From assembly GCA_943846685.1 (NCBI GenBank), contig OX044363.1, forward strand, positions 1,592,001 to 1,656,000: a DNA stretch of 64,000 nucleotides, in the 5' to 3' direction. Below the pieces are notes generated by a model, which was given only the letters and a program-made list of their open reading frames with translations, was not told the origin of the DNA and ran no database searches. This DNA is from an uncultured Pseudomonadales bacterium. Lineage in GTDB: Bacteria > Pseudomonadota > Gammaproteobacteria > Pseudomonadales > Porticoccaceae. The position numbers and the translations under genes were made by a program. This document shows, in pieces, positions 17,629-27,257 of this stretch; positions within the stretch are counted from its first letter, which is position 1; every line of letters begins with the position of its first letter.

Positions 17629-18726
17629 TCGCGCCTGCTTAAGGGTTGTCTCTGTATCAGAAGAGCCGGTGACCTCAGCGCTAAAATGGCTAAACTCATG
17701 GCGTTGGGGATACTCTTTGCGCAAGCGATCAAAACTCTCCCCAGCAGCTTGAGCCGTTTGCACAACCAATGCCTCACGCATACGTCGATCATCATCCACA
17801 ACATCGTAGGACGCCAGAATAAGCTCCGCTAAAGTCTGACCAGAGATTGCCACTGGAGAGGTCTGCTCACTAGCTGCTTCGATCTCCCCAACAGAGCCGC
17901 CAATATCTTCACGCCACTGATAAAAGTCTTCCGCGAGCATCTCAGTACCACGAATTTTGCCTTCGCGACTGTATCCGGCAATATGCGGTGTCGCCAATAA
18001 AACCCGCTCTAATAGCTGACCATTGATATTTGGCTCAGGCTCCCAGACATCCAGAGCTACGCGCAATGTTGAACCGTTTTCCAGTAAATTTAAAAGCGCG
18101 GTATTATCGACTACCGCCCCGCGACCGGCATTAATAAGCAGGCTATCTTCACTCAGGCGGGCCAGCATATCTGTATTAAATAAATGCTGAGTGGGAAATT
18201 CCCCGTCCGTTGTAAGCGGTGTATGCACAGAGATAATATCGGCACCGAGCAGCGACTCAAAGTCGGTCAAATCAGGATTATCTGCGGAATTCAGAAAAGG
18301 ATCATAAACACGACAGTCAACACCAAGACTGCGAAGAGTGCGATAGAGTCTGCCACCGACATTGCCACAGCCAACAATACCCACAGTGCAGTTGAGCCAG
18401 TCCGGCTGCAGATTGCACAAGACCGAGAGCACATATTGCACCACTGCATTGGCATTACAGCCCGGCGCATGGGCAAAGCGTATGCCCTGCTCGGCTAGAT
18501 AAGCTTGATCCACATGATCTGTGCCGATGGTGGCAGAGCCGACAAAGGCAACCGAGGAACCCTCCAGCAGCGCTCGATCAACCCGGGTCACCGAGCGCAC
18601 TAGTAATATATCCGCATCGGCAACATCCGCGGCACTGATCTGACGGCCGGCGATATAATCAATAGTGCCCAACTGGCCAAATAATTCTTCAACCATCAGC
18701 ATATTTTGATCGGCTACAATTTTCAG
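17611..18726 (-). CDS. pdxB: Erythronate-4-phosphate dehydrogenase, CTG start
   Basis: A 371-residue NAD-dependent dehydrogenase that oxidises 4-phosphoerythronate in pyridoxal phosphate synthesis. The Rossmann motif GIVGCGNVGG, the RSVTRVD and FVGSATIGTDHVD segments and the C-terminal dimerisation domain are all present. Homologues begin MKILVDENM. Here the same positions read L-KIVADQNM, so codon 1 is CTG at 18726, with GGGGA about seven bases upstream. No ATG, GTG or TTG lies between the in-frame stop at 18751-18753 and an ATG at 18702, which would delete the first beta strand. The gene overlaps the small convergent gene by 18 bases. Confidence 0.9.
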   Translation of the reverse strand: MKIVADQNMLMVEELFGQLGTIDYIAGRQISAADVADADILLVRSVTRVDRALLEGSSVAFVGSATIGTDHVDQAYLAEQGIRFAHAPGCNANAVVQYVLSVLCNLQPDWLNCTVGIVGCGNVGGRLYRTLRSLGVDCRVYDPFLNSADNPDLTDFESLLGADIISVHTPLTTDGEFPTQHLFNTDMLARLSEDSLLINAGRGAVVDNTALLNLLENGSTLRVALDVWEPEPNINGQLLERVLLATPHIAGYSREGKIRGTEMLAEDFYQWREDIGGSVGEIEAASEQTSPVAISGQTLAELILASYDVVDDDRRMREALVVQTAQAAGESFDRLRKEYPQRHEFSHFSAEVTGSSDTETTLKQARLLGFI

Positions 18727-18770
18727 AGTGGAATCCCCATAGTCTTTTTTTTATTAGCTTTTACGTATTG

Positions 18771-19676
18771 CTACCAAGCAGGTTCAGTCTGTCTAGCGCG
18801 CAACTGTTTTGCTCGATCGTTAAAACTATTGGCAAAACCCATCTCATCGCAAAATAACTCAAAGGCATCTCGATGAATACCCTGCCAACTAATCTGTGAG
18901 AGATTCGGCGCTTCTTCAATATCAGTGACGATGGTTGTCAATTGTCGCGATAACAACAACTGCTGTCGACCGTTATCCAGTTTATCCGCCAATTTACCGG
19001 CACCGCGAATTGGAAGATCCTGAAGCTGATCCAGATGCTCGAGAATAGTTTGAATATCCGCATAGTGCATCAGCAACTGTTTCGCGGTTTTAGCACCGAC
19101 ACCGGGAACACCGGCAATATTATCACTGCTATCCCCAGTCAGGGCGAGAAAGTCGGCCATCTGCTGGCAACCCAGCTCAAGGTCTTTTTCAACCTGCCGC
19201 TGAGTCTTTGGCGGCGCCTTGCCAAAATCCCAGTAAAGATCGCCGGATTCAATTATCTGAGTCAGGTCTTTATCTCTGGTCACTACCACTGGTTGAGCAT
19301 TTTCCCGACGCGCATTTTGCGCCACAGCACCAATTAGATCGTCGGCCTCATAGGTATTTGAAGCCATCTCAGTGATCCCCAACACACGACAGAGTTGGCG
19401 GCAGGCATTTAACTGAAAGGCCAATGCCTCATCGGGCAGTTCACGGTTGGCTTTGTAATCGGCACATAAATCATGCCGGAAGCCGGTGCGCAGACTTTCG
19501 TCAAAGGCGCAGAAAAGATGATCGGGGTTTTTATTGCGCAGCAGGTCGAGTAAAAATCCGGTAAAGCCATAGACCGCATTGGTCGGATGCCCGGAGTCGA
19601 GGGCTTGCCAATTATCCGGCAGCGTAAAATAGCTGCGAAAAATATAAATTGATGAATCTATTAAATAAGCCTGCAT
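18771..19676 (-). CDS. xni: Stand-alone 5'-3' exonuclease / flap endonuclease (ExoIX-like)
   Basis: A 301-residue protein equivalent to the 5'-nuclease domain of DNA polymerase I. The acidic metal-binding clusters lie in LIDSSIYIFRSYF (N-terminus), YEADDLIGA, VVTRDKDLTQI and GDSSDNIAGVPGVGAKTAKQLL; the last is also the helix-hairpin-helix. E. coli Xni is similar but shorter (about 250 residues) and lacks some acidic residues. This protein keeps the full acidic set, so it is probably active. Likely role: removal of flaps or RNA primers in repair. Confidence 0.85.
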   Translation of the reverse strand: MQAYLIDSSIYIFRSYFTLPDNWQALDSGHPTNAVYGFTGFLLDLLRNKNPDHLFCAFDESLRTGFRHDLCADYKANRELPDEALAFQLNACRQLCRVLGITEMASNTYEADDLIGAVAQNARRENAQPVVVTRDKDLTQIIESGDLYWDFGKAPPKTQRQVEKDLELGCQQMADFLALTGDSSDNIAGVPGVGAKTAKQLLMHYADIQTILEHLDQLQDLPIRGAGKLADKLDNGRQQLLLSRQLTTIVTDIEEAPNLSQISWQGIHRDAFELFCDEMGFANSFNDRAKQLRARQTEPAW

Positions 19677-19731
19677 AGTTTTTCTCCGCGCTCCTGCGTG
19701 TCTTTTCTCTCGTTAGTCCATTGGATAGTTA

Positions 19732-20328
19732 TTAAACAAGTTTAGCCTGCTGGTACTGCTCTGAACACCGCCAATCAGTTTTATCAAACTGCTTGGCCAG
19801 TGCATTGAGAAGCTGCTCTGCACGCGGTGGCATAGCGGTTTCTCCGCACCAGTTATTCGCCTGATCAATCACCGCCTGAACAAATTCTTCACTGGCGCCG
19901 AGATCAGAGGCAAGGTTATCCGCGCTTATTCTAAACCTCTGCCCGCAGGCCACTGAAAACATCCACTCCAATGACTGGGGCTGCGTCTCGGCACGCTCAA
20001 ATACAGCCTGCTGCTGTTGACTGCGACCATCAGGGTTATACCAATAGCCAAAATCTAGCTTAAGGCGCCGCTCGGCTCCGGCGATACACCAGTGAGCGGA
20101 CTCATGGAGTGCACTGGAAAAGTAATCTTGACGAAAATAGAGTCGATGGTAGTCGCAGATATTCGCACTATCAATACTACCGCCAGAGTCATAAGAGTGC
20201 CCTGCGGGTATATACACAGGCTCGGTAGCACCACCCAGTAATCTGGTATTAAACTCCTTTGCAAAGAGCTTATCGAAAACGGCGATCACTGCCTTTAAAC
20301 GCTGTTTTTCCAAGGTTACCAAACTCAT
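19732..20328 (-). CDS. epmC: Elongation factor P hydroxylase
   Basis: A 198-residue protein matching EpmC (YfcM), which hydroxylates the beta-lysylated lysine of EF-P. The metal motif H75-E-S-A-H79-W lies inside ALHESAHWCIAGAERR, followed by DFGYWYNPDGR, both characteristic. The start at 20328 (MSLVTLEKQ) is preferred to an ATG at 20349. epmA, epmB and efp are not in the window. Lysylated EF-P helps ribosomes through polyproline stretches. Confidence 0.9.
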   Translation of the reverse strand: MSLVTLEKQRLKAVIAVFDKLFAKEFNTRLLGGATEPVYIPAGHSYDSGGSIDSANICDYHRLYFRQDYFSSALHESAHWCIAGAERRLKLDFGYWYNPDGRSQQQQAVFERAETQPQSLEWMFSVACGQRFRISADNLASDLGASEEFVQAVIDQANNWCGETAMPPRAEQLLNALAKQFDKTDWRCSEQYQQAKLV

Positions 20329-20384
20329 AGCCAACAAATTCCAAAGCACTAGTTCAATTCATAAAACAGCTATATTGTTAACTG

Positions 20385-20443
20385 TCCTGAAAGCAGGATT
20401 ATATAGACGTTTTAGTTATACAGCACAAAGTGTTGTGCTTTTT
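20385..20443 (+). other. Pair of hairpins ending in a T-run (orphan terminator-like element)
   Basis: Two hairpins on the plus strand: TCCTG-AAAG-CAGGA (20385-20398) and AGCACAA-AGTG-TTGTGCT (20422-20439), the second followed by TTTTT. This has the shape of an intrinsic terminator, yet no plus-strand gene precedes it. It lies in the 271-base gap between epmC and the divergent gene at 20600. It could end a small RNA or act as an operator. I see no convincing promoter. Confidence 0.4.
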
Positions 20444-20599
20444 AATATTCTGGGGTACCTTATGTAGTGTATCAACTGATTGTTTTAGAAGTGTAATCTA
20501 GTGCGATAAGAGTTTCCCAAGCAGCAAACCATGCACTATAACTATTACATAAGGGTTTCCTTCCAACCCAGATTCACCCCAGATAAGGAGATGTAACCT

Positions 20600-21301
20600 A
20601 TGTCCACATCGATGTCTAACTCAATAAATTCTCACGACAACGTAATCGATATTTTTACTCGCAAGCCACTCTCCGAAAACCTCAGCAATAAACTTATTCG
20701 TATCGCCCCTGAACTGGATGGTCTCGAGATGCTCTACTGCAACTCTGAGAATCAGGACAAATTATTTTCAATCAAAGTTCTCGCCTGGGGACTACGCTCT
20801 AGTGGTGAAGTTGTTGGACTAGTGCCATGGCTCGACAAACTGGTTGCCTGCGACGAGATAAACGACCCCTTAAATGGCCAGTGGCAGGGTTATTACGACG
20901 AGGGTGTCGATGAGCTTTTTTACAATGCACCGCTGCACAAAATAGTCGAACTGGAAACCGCTGCCGATTACTACGAGTACCAGTGCGAATCGGAGTTGGA
21001 AATTGTTCAGGAAATCCCCGATACCATTGGCACTCACGCAGTGCTCTCTGCAGATAAGTTTAAGAGCATTACCCTCAAGGAAGTGGTCAGCTGGAGGTTA
21101 TTACAAGACGGCACTGTCTCCGCGATGCTGATTGACGACAGCAAGATTTACAACACGCCGGTACTGCCTGGTGATAGCTGTCTCTTTGAAGCTGATAATT
21201 GCCAGGACTTCCGCTATTTTTTCCAGCACCATATAGCCAATAAACTTAAGTCTAAGGATCCAGAGGCACTGGCGGCGATTTCCCTATTAGTCGAGAACTA
21301 G
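20600..21301 (+). CDS. Uncharacterised acidic protein
   Basis: A 233-residue soluble protein rich in Asp and Glu, with no signal peptide or membrane segment. No family was recognised. A clear AAGGAG lies about nine bases before the ATG. The gene stands alone, divergent from epmC and convergent with accA, and ends at a bidirectional terminator. A short N-terminal Ser/Asn-rich tail (first about 12 residues) precedes an ordered domain. Regular composition and a good ribosome site argue that it is a real gene. Confidence 0.75.
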   Translation: MSTSMSNSINSHDNVIDIFTRKPLSENLSNKLIRIAPELDGLEMLYCNSENQDKLFSIKVLAWGLRSSGEVVGLVPWLDKLVACDEINDPLNGQWQGYYDEGVDELFYNAPLHKIVELETAADYYEYQCESELEIVQEIPDTIGTHAVLSADKFKSITLKEVVSWRLLQDGTVSAMLIDDSKIYNTPVLPGDSCLFEADNCQDFRYFFQHHIANKLKSKDPEALAAISLLVEN

Positions 21302-21328
21302 GCCCACTTATTCTTAAATTAGCAGACG

Positions 21329-21363
21329 AAAAAAAACCGCGTACCGAGACGCGGTTTTTTTTT
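21329..21363. terminator. Bidirectional intrinsic terminator between the 20600 gene and accA
   Basis: The stem CCGCGT / ACGCGG (21337-21354) has a six-base loop, is flanked by eight As on the left and nine Ts on the right, and extends by A-T pairing. It ends the plus-strand gene at 21301 and the minus-strand accA, whose stop is at 21398. Confidence 0.92.
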
Positions 21364-21397
21364 GCTCTGTTACTTTAAATAACAAAGATTCTCTCAG

Positions 21398-22351
21398 CTA
21401 ATCAGGTTGACCATAGGACATCAGTCGCTCAAAACGCTTTTCCAATAACTGATCTACAGGCACAGCAGATAATTCTTCAAGCTGGCTGCTGAGGCTATCC
21501 TTCAATGTGGTACACATGGTTTCAATATCGCGGTGCGCGCCACCCATTGGCTCAGGAATGGTTTGATCGACAATACCCAGCTGCTCGAGATTGCCAGAGG
21601 TAACACCCATAGCTTCAGCGGCCAGCGGTGCTTTTTCACTGGTCTTCCAGATAATGTTGGCACAACCTTCAGGAGAGATAACAAAATAAGTGCTGTACTG
21701 AAGCATATTAAGTCTGTCACCGACACCAATTGCCAGTGCGCCACCAGAACTACCCTCACCGATTACAGTGCAGATAATTGGGGTTTTAAGCCGTGACATA
21801 ACCGCCAGATTGCGGGCGATAGCTTCAGAGATATTACGCTCTTCAGAGTCGATACCCGGATAGGCGCCCGGGGTGTCAATAAGGGTGATCACCGGCAGTT
21901 TAAAGCGCTCGGCAGTCTCCATCAGACGCAGAGCCTTGCGGTAGCCCTCCGGCTTGGGCATACCAAAATTACGCATCACTTTGTCGTTGACACCACGACC
22001 CTTCTCTTCACCGATAACCATCACCGGCTTGCCGTTTAAACGAGCCACACCACCGACAATCGCGTTGTCATCACCAAAGTGACGATCACCGTGCATCTCT
22101 TCAAAATCGGTAAAGATTCGTTGGATATAGTCTAGGGCATAGGGACGTTGGGGATGGCGAGCAACCTGAACGATCTGCCAAGGGGTTAACTTGGCATAAA
22201 TGCCCTCGGTTAACTTCTGTGACTTATCGCGTAATTTGCTCACTTCATCGGCAATATTCAGTTCGTTGTCATTGCCGACTAACTGTAATTCTTCAATCTT
22301 TGCTTCAAGCTCAGCTATCGGCTGTTCAAAAGAGAGATAGTTCAAATTCAT
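21398..22351 (-). CDS. accA: Acetyl-CoA carboxylase carboxyltransferase subunit alpha
   Basis: A 317-residue subunit that, with AccD, moves CO2 from carboxybiotin to acetyl-CoA, the first step of fatty acid synthesis. Typical segments are [57 protein letters not shown] and [15 protein letters not shown]. The start at 22351 matches E. coli AccA; an upstream ATG at 22396 adds unconserved sequence. It follows dnaE, as in E. coli and Pseudomonas, across a 129-base gap that may hold its own promoter. Confidence 0.96.
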   Translation of the reverse strand: MNLNYLSFEQPIAELEAKIEELQLVGNDNELNIADEVSKLRDKSQKLTEGIYAKLTPWQIVQVARHPQRPYALDYIQRIFTDFEEMHGDRHFGDDNAIVGGVARLNGKPVMVIGEEKGRGVNDKVMRNFGMPKPEGYRKALRLMETAERFKLPVITLIDTPGAYPGIDSEERNISEAIARNLAVMSRLKTPIICTVIGEGSSGGALAIGVGDRLNMLQYSTYFVISPEGCANIIWKTSEKAPLAAEAMGVTSGNLEQLGIVDQTIPEPMGGAHRDIETMCTTLKDSLSSQLEELSAVPVDQLLEKRFERLMSYGQPD

Positions 22352-22480
22352 GGGTATGGAATTCTCGTGTTTTGACAAAATTGGGGCTGCGCGCATTCTA
22401 CCACTTATAAAAATCTACGCTAGTTATCTGTTGTGCCAATCTAACTTAAACAGTCTTTAATCATTCGCTTAATCTCTGCC

Positions 22481-25400
22481 TTAATCATAGTTCAGAGTGA
22501 CACTGTTTTTACCAAATTCTTCGCGCAAACGGCTTATCAACTCATCGCGGGGCTGAACACGCCACTGACTGCCAAGCCTCAAATTACCTCTAGCTCTGGG
22601 CAACGAATAATCAATCTTAAGGCGACAGTTACCCTCCAGGTAGGGATTAATACTACTCTGCAGACGATCAACCCAACCGTCATTATCCGGGTCGCCGGTT
22701 ACCACCAACTCAAGATTACTGATCTTGCTACAGCGCGCGTCATAGATTGACTGTATAGATTCGGCGAGCATTTTCAGGCCACCGGTAAAGCTGTCCTCTG
22801 AAACTCCGCCCTGAACCACTAACAGCGCGTCCTTGACCAGAATCTCGCGATAGGCATTGTACTTCTCGGCAAATACAGAGACTTCCAGACGACCACTCTT
22901 ATCGTCGAGGGTCAGGAAGGCAAAGTTCTCACCGCGCTTATTCTTCATAATGCGCATCCCGACCACCATTCCAGAGACGGTAATGCTGCCTTTACCCGGA
23001 CGCAGCGCCGATATACGGTTCGGGTGCATCTGCGATAACTCCTGCTGGTACTCATCGATCGGGTGACCGGTCAGATAGAGTCCTAAGGTATCGCGCTCGC
23101 CATTAAGGCGCTCTTTCGGCGACAGGGTTCGCGCCGCATTATAGCTGTTGTAATTGATATCCGAGGCGCTCTCAACAATCGACTCACCAAATAGATCGCC
23201 CATTCCACTGCTAGTATTGCGCGCGTGCTGCTCGGCGAGTTTGACCGCTTCTTCCATCGCCGCCAGCATCACTGCACGGCGGTAGCCGATCTCACCCTCT
23301 GGGCCAATCTCGTCAAACGCGCCACTGCGAATCAGCGCTTCCAGAGCGCGCTTGTTGACCTTGCGGCCATCAACCCGGGCACAGAAATCGAAAATATCCT
23401 TAAAGCGGCCACCCTCATTGCGCGCGGCGAGTATATTTTCAACCGGGCCTTCACCCAGGCCCTTAATCGCACCCAGGCCATAGATAACATTGTTTTGCTC
23501 GTCGACGCTAAACTGAAACTGGCCACCGTTGACATCCGGCGGCAATAGCTCGAGACCCATGGCCCTGCATTCATCGATAAAGGTCACAACTTTGTCGGTC
23601 TTATCCATATCCGAGGAAATGGTTGCAGCCATAAACTGCGCCGGATAATGGCACTTTAACCAGCCAGTTTGATAGGCGACCAGCGCATAGGCGGCGGAGT
23701 GGGATTTATTAAAACCATAGCCGGCAAACTTTTCCATCAGATCGAAAATATTTGAGGCGAGGTCTTTTTCAAAGCCCTTTTCGATCGCGCCCTGCAAAAA
23801 CAGATCGCGCTGTTTGGCCATCTCATCAAGATTTTTCTTACCCATGGCGCGACGCAACAGGTCAGCACCACCCAACGTATAACCGCCCATCTCCTGAGCG
23901 ATCTGCATTACCTGCTCCTGATAGAGAATAATCCCGTAGGTGGGTTCAAGGGCGGGCTTTAGGCATTCATGCTGGTACTGGGAATGGGGGTAGCTGACCT
24001 CAGCATTGCCCTTTTTACGATTGATAAAGTCATCGACCATCCCCGACTGCAGTGGTCCTGGTCGAAACAGGGCTACCAGTGCAATAATATCTTCAAAGCG
24101 GTCGGGCCCAAGTTTGCGGATCAGCTCTTTCATACCCCGCGACTCAAGCTGGAAGACAGCGGTGGTTTCGCCGCGCTGCATCAGTTCATAGGTGGGCTTA
24201 TCATCGAGAGGAATCTTATCAATTTCCAGAAGCTCTTCACCGGCGGCACTGCGATCGGCATTAATCATCCGCACCGCCCAGTCGATAATCGTCAGGGTGC
24301 GCAGTCCAAGGAAATCGAATTTAACCAGACCGGCATCTTCGACATCATTCTTATCAAACTGGGTGACAACCCCTGCTCCGGTATCATCACAGTAGATCGG
24401 TGAAAAATCGGTGATCTCGGTGGGAGCAATAACCACACCACCAGCGTGCTTACCGCAGTTACGCGACACCCCTTCAAGTTGCAGTGCCATGGACCAGATT
24501 TCAGCGGCCTCATCATCCTGCTCGAGAAACTCTTTAAGGTTATCTTCCTGCTCTACGGCTTTCTCAAGGGTCATACCCACTTCAAAGGGAATTAACTTCG
24601 AGAGCTTGTCGGCAAGACCATAGGATTTGCCCTGCACCCGCGCCACATCGCGAACCACCGCCTTGGCGGCCATAGTACCGAAGGTCACAATCTGCGAGAC
24701 CGCATCGCGGCCATACTGTTCGGCCACATAGGCAATCACCTTATCGCGACCTTCCATACAGAAGTCGATATCGAAATCCGGCATCGAAACTCGCTCCGGA
24801 TTAAGAAAGCGCTCAAACAGTAGATCGTATTCCAGCGGGTCGAGATCGGTAATTTTTAACGCGTAGGCTACTAGCGAGCCGGCACCGGAACCACGCCCTG
24901 GGCCCACCGGAATAAGGTTATCTTTTGCCCAGCCAATAAAGTCCATCACAATCAGGAAGTAGCCGGGAAAACCCATCTGAATAATAATCTTGAGCTCAAA
25001 TTTAAGCCGCTCGGCGTAGCGCTGTTGAACTTCGGGAAAATCTTCGGCGCTGGTGTCATAGAGTACTTCCAGACGCTCCTGCAAACCCTTTTCCGATTCG
25101 AGGGTAAAGAACTCATCCATGGTCATGCCATCGGGAATCGGATAGTCCGGCAGAAAGTACTCACCCAGCCGTATATCCAGCGTACAGCGTCTGGCAATCT
25201 CGACAGTGTTTTCTAAAGCCTCGGGGATATCGGCAAATAGCTCGCACATCTCTTCCGGACTGCGCAGATACTGCTGCTCGGAAAAACGACGCTCACGGCG
25301 TGGATCGTCCAGCGCCCGACCCTCATGAATACAGACCCGCGCCTCATGGGCTTCAAACTCATCGTCGTAAATAAAGCGCACATCATTGGTCGCCACGACC

Positions 25401-25999
25401 GGACAGTTTTTCTGCGCCGCCAGCTCGACAGCGGCATGCAGGTAATCTTCCTCTTCGGGACGACCGGTGCGCTGTAGCTCAAGGTAAAACCGATCGCCAA
25501 AAAGGACGATAAATTCATCCAGTGCCACCGCCGCATCGGCGAGACGACCGGATACTAGCGCAACACCAATCTCACCGGCGCGGCCCCCAGACAGAGCAAT
25601 TAATCCAGCACTAAATTCAGCCAACCAGGATTTCTTGATCGTCGGAATACCCTGACGCTGCCCCTGCTGATAGGCTTTGGATATCAGCTTGGTCAGGTTT
25701 GCATAGCCAACCTGATCCTTGACCAGTAACACCAACTGAGTGGGGCTGCCTTCGCCGCTCTCATCGAGAACCAGCATATCCGCACCAATAATTGGCTTAA
25801 CCCCGGCCGCCTGAGTCGCCTTGTAAAACTTTACCGCGGCAAAGAAATTGTTAAAGTCAGTCAGAGCCACCGCCGGCATACCCAGCTCGGCAACTTTTTT
25901 CGCCAATGGCTTGATTCGCACCAAGCCGTCGACCAGTGAGAATTCGGAGTGGAGCCTAAGGTGGACAAATGCGGGGGCACTGCACATAGAACTGGGCAT
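22481..25999 (-). CDS. dnaE: DNA polymerase III subunit alpha
   Basis: The 1172-residue replicative polymerase subunit. The order is an N-terminal PHP domain (FVHLRLHSEFSLVDG), a polymerase domain with catalytic aspartates in SMPDFDIDFCMEGRD and nearby GPGRGSGAGSLVAY, the tandem helix-hairpin-helix, and a C-terminal OB fold and tau-binding region. This is the DnaE1 type without a proofreading domain; DnaQ would supply that. ATGs at 25999 and 25987 are both possible and neither has a strong ribosome site. Confidence 0.97.
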   Translation of the reverse strand: MPSSMCSAPAFVHLRLHSEFSLVDGLVRIKPLAKKVAELGMPAVALTDFNNFFAAVKFYKATQAAGVKPIIGADMLVLDESGEGSPTQLVLLVKDQVGYANLTKLISKAYQQGQRQGIPTIKKSWLAEFSAGLIALSGGRAGEIGVALVSGRLADAAVALDEFIVLFGDRFYLELQRTGRPEEEDYLHAAVELAAQKNCPVVATNDVRFIYDDEFEAHEARVCIHEGRALDDPRRERRFSEQQYLRSPEEMCELFADIPEALENTVEIARRCTLDIRLGEYFLPDYPIPDGMTMDEFFTLESEKGLQERLEVLYDTSAEDFPEVQQRYAERLKFELKIIIQMGFPGYFLIVMDFIGWAKDNLIPVGPGRGSGAGSLVAYALKITDLDPLEYDLLFERFLNPERVSMPDFDIDFCMEGRDKVIAYVAEQYGRDAVSQIVTFGTMAAKAVVRDVARVQGKSYGLADKLSKLIPFEVGMTLEKAVEQEDNLKEFLEQDDEAAEIWSMALQLEGVSRNCGKHAGGVVIAPTEITDFSPIYCDDTGAGVVTQFDKNDVEDAGLVKFDFLGLRTLTIIDWAVRMINADRSAAGEELLEIDKIPLDDKPTYELMQRGETTAVFQLESRGMKELIRKLGPDRFEDIIALVALFRPGPLQSGMVDDFINRKKGNAEVSYPHSQYQHECLKPALEPTYGIILYQEQVMQIAQEMGGYTLGGADLLRRAMGKKNLDEMAKQRDLFLQGAIEKGFEKDLASNIFDLMEKFAGYGFNKSHSAAYALVAYQTGWLKCHYPAQFMAATISSDMDKTDKVVTFIDECRAMGLELLPPDVNGGQFQFSVDEQNNVIYGLGAIKGLGEGPVENILAARNEGGRFKDIFDFCARVDGRKVNKRALEALIRSGAFDEIGPEGEIGYRRAVMLAAMEEAVKLAEQHARNTSSGMGDLFGESIVESASDINYNSYNAARTLSPKERLNGERDTLGLYLTGHPIDEYQQELSQMHPNRISALRPGKGSITVSGMVVGMRIMKNKRGENFAFLTLDDKSGRLEVSVFAEKYNAYREILVKDALLVVQGGVSEDSFTGGLKMLAESIQSIYDARCSKISNLELVVTGDPDNDGWVDRLQSSINPYLEGNCRLKIDYSLPRARGNLRLGSQWRVQPRDELISRLREEFGKNSVTLNYD

Positions 26000-26090
26000 A
26001 GCACTTGATAAAGCACTCGAAGGAGCAGTAACGGGAGAATCTAAATGAGTGCTGATTGGAATTACCCTTTTTATAAAATACTTTATTTAA

Positions 26091-27182
26091 TTATTTACTT
26101 AATAGATGTTTAGCGTCGACACCGTAGTGAACAAAGCTATCCGCCATCAAATCAAAAACTGTGCCCTCGTAGTCTGCAACCGAAGCATCAGAAACACCCA
26201 GTGGTTCGACTCTATCGCCCCACTGAATAATACCGGCACCGCAGGTGAGGCCGGCACCAAAGGTCGCCGTCAGAATCTTCATGCCGGGCACAATCCGCCC
26301 TTCTTCCAAGGCATCACAGAGTGCCAGAGGAATCGACGCCGCTGAGGTATTGGCATATTTATGGATGGCGACAACCACTTTTTCCATGGGGAAATTGAGC
26401 CGTTTAGCCAAGGTTTGAATAATCCGAATATTTGCCTGATGGGGAATAAACAGGTCTATATCGTCAGCGCTTAAATTTTGCTTTTCAAGCACATCAGTAA
26501 TCGCATCCGACATTCCCTTGACCGCGCTTTTAAATATCTCCTGACCTTCAAAATCCAGCGAGATAAAAAGGTTATCGGTTAGGTGAGTCGGCGTCATACC
26601 CCAATCCGGAAGCCGCAGACATTCGCGACTGTCGGGAATACAGCTGATTTTTGAGGCGAGCAGGCCACTCTCTTGCTCAGAGGCTTCAATCACTACCGCA
26701 CCAGCACCGTCGCCAAACAGAAAGCAGGACTCGCGCTTCTGCCAGTCCATCGCCAGCGAGATACGCTCAGAGCCTATCACCAGCGCTCTATTGATAGAAC
26801 CGGCTCTAACCATATCCGTCGCTGCATTCAGTGCATAGAACCAGCTAGTACAGGCAGAATTGATATCGAAGGCAGCGGCTTTGCTGGCACCCAGCTTATT
26901 CATAATATAACTGGCGGTATTTGGACAGATCTCTTCGGGAGTTGTCGAACCGAGCACAATCAGATCTATATCATCGGCATCCAAACCTGCTGCGGCCAGT
27001 GCTTTTTCTGCCGCTAGCCAAGCCATATCACCAGTGGATATATGGCTGTAGTGGCGCTGACGAATACCAGAGCGGGAAAAAATCCACTCATCGCTGGTAT
27101 CGACAATCTTAGCCATATCATCATTGGTCATTAGCAGCGGCGGCGCATATTTACCCCAACCTGTGATCTGTGCATATCTCAA
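26091..27182 (-). CDS. Beta-ketoacyl-ACP synthase III (FabH family), in the dnaE cluster
   Basis: A 363-residue thiolase-fold condensing enzyme. The catalytic triad is C111 (INSACTSWFYAL), H248 (IPHQANIRI) and N278 (KYANTSAASIP), as in FabH, which joins acetyl-CoA or a related acyl-CoA to malonyl-ACP. The family core ends near W321. A 42-residue extension follows, ending FVHYGVDAKHLLSK. The start is TTG at 27182 with GAGGG seven bases upstream. The gene separates rnhB from dnaE, which are adjacent in many relatives. It may be a second KAS III with its own acyl preference; whether fabH exists elsewhere is not visible. Confidence 0.88.
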   Translation of the reverse strand: MRYAQITGWGKYAPPLLMTNDDMAKIVDTSDEWIFSRSGIRQRHYSHISTGDMAWLAAEKALAAAGLDADDIDLIVLGSTTPEEICPNTASYIMNKLGASKAAAFDINSACTSWFYALNAATDMVRAGSINRALVIGSERISLAMDWQKRESCFLFGDGAGAVVIEASEQESGLLASKISCIPDSRECLRLPDWGMTPTHLTDNLFISLDFEGQEIFKSAVKGMSDAITDVLEKQNLSADDIDLFIPHQANIRIIQTLAKRLNFPMEKVVVAIHKYANTSAASIPLALCDALEEGRIVPGMKILTATFGAGLTCGAGIIQWGDRVEPLGVSDASVADYEGTVFDLMADSFVHYGVDAKHLLSK

Positions 27183-27257
27183 TATAATACCCTCGATTAC
27201 CGCGCTATTTTTTATTCTTCGCCAAGGGCTTTACTATCTCACAATTAGCTTTAGATT

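Noticed and set aside
22352..22396. Upstream start of accA at 22396
   Set aside because: The added residues are not conserved, and MNLNYLSFE at 22351 matches the known start.
23225..24623. Plus-strand frames up to 144 residues inside dnaE
   Set aside because: The dnaE frame is fully conserved here. The opposite frames result from codon bias.
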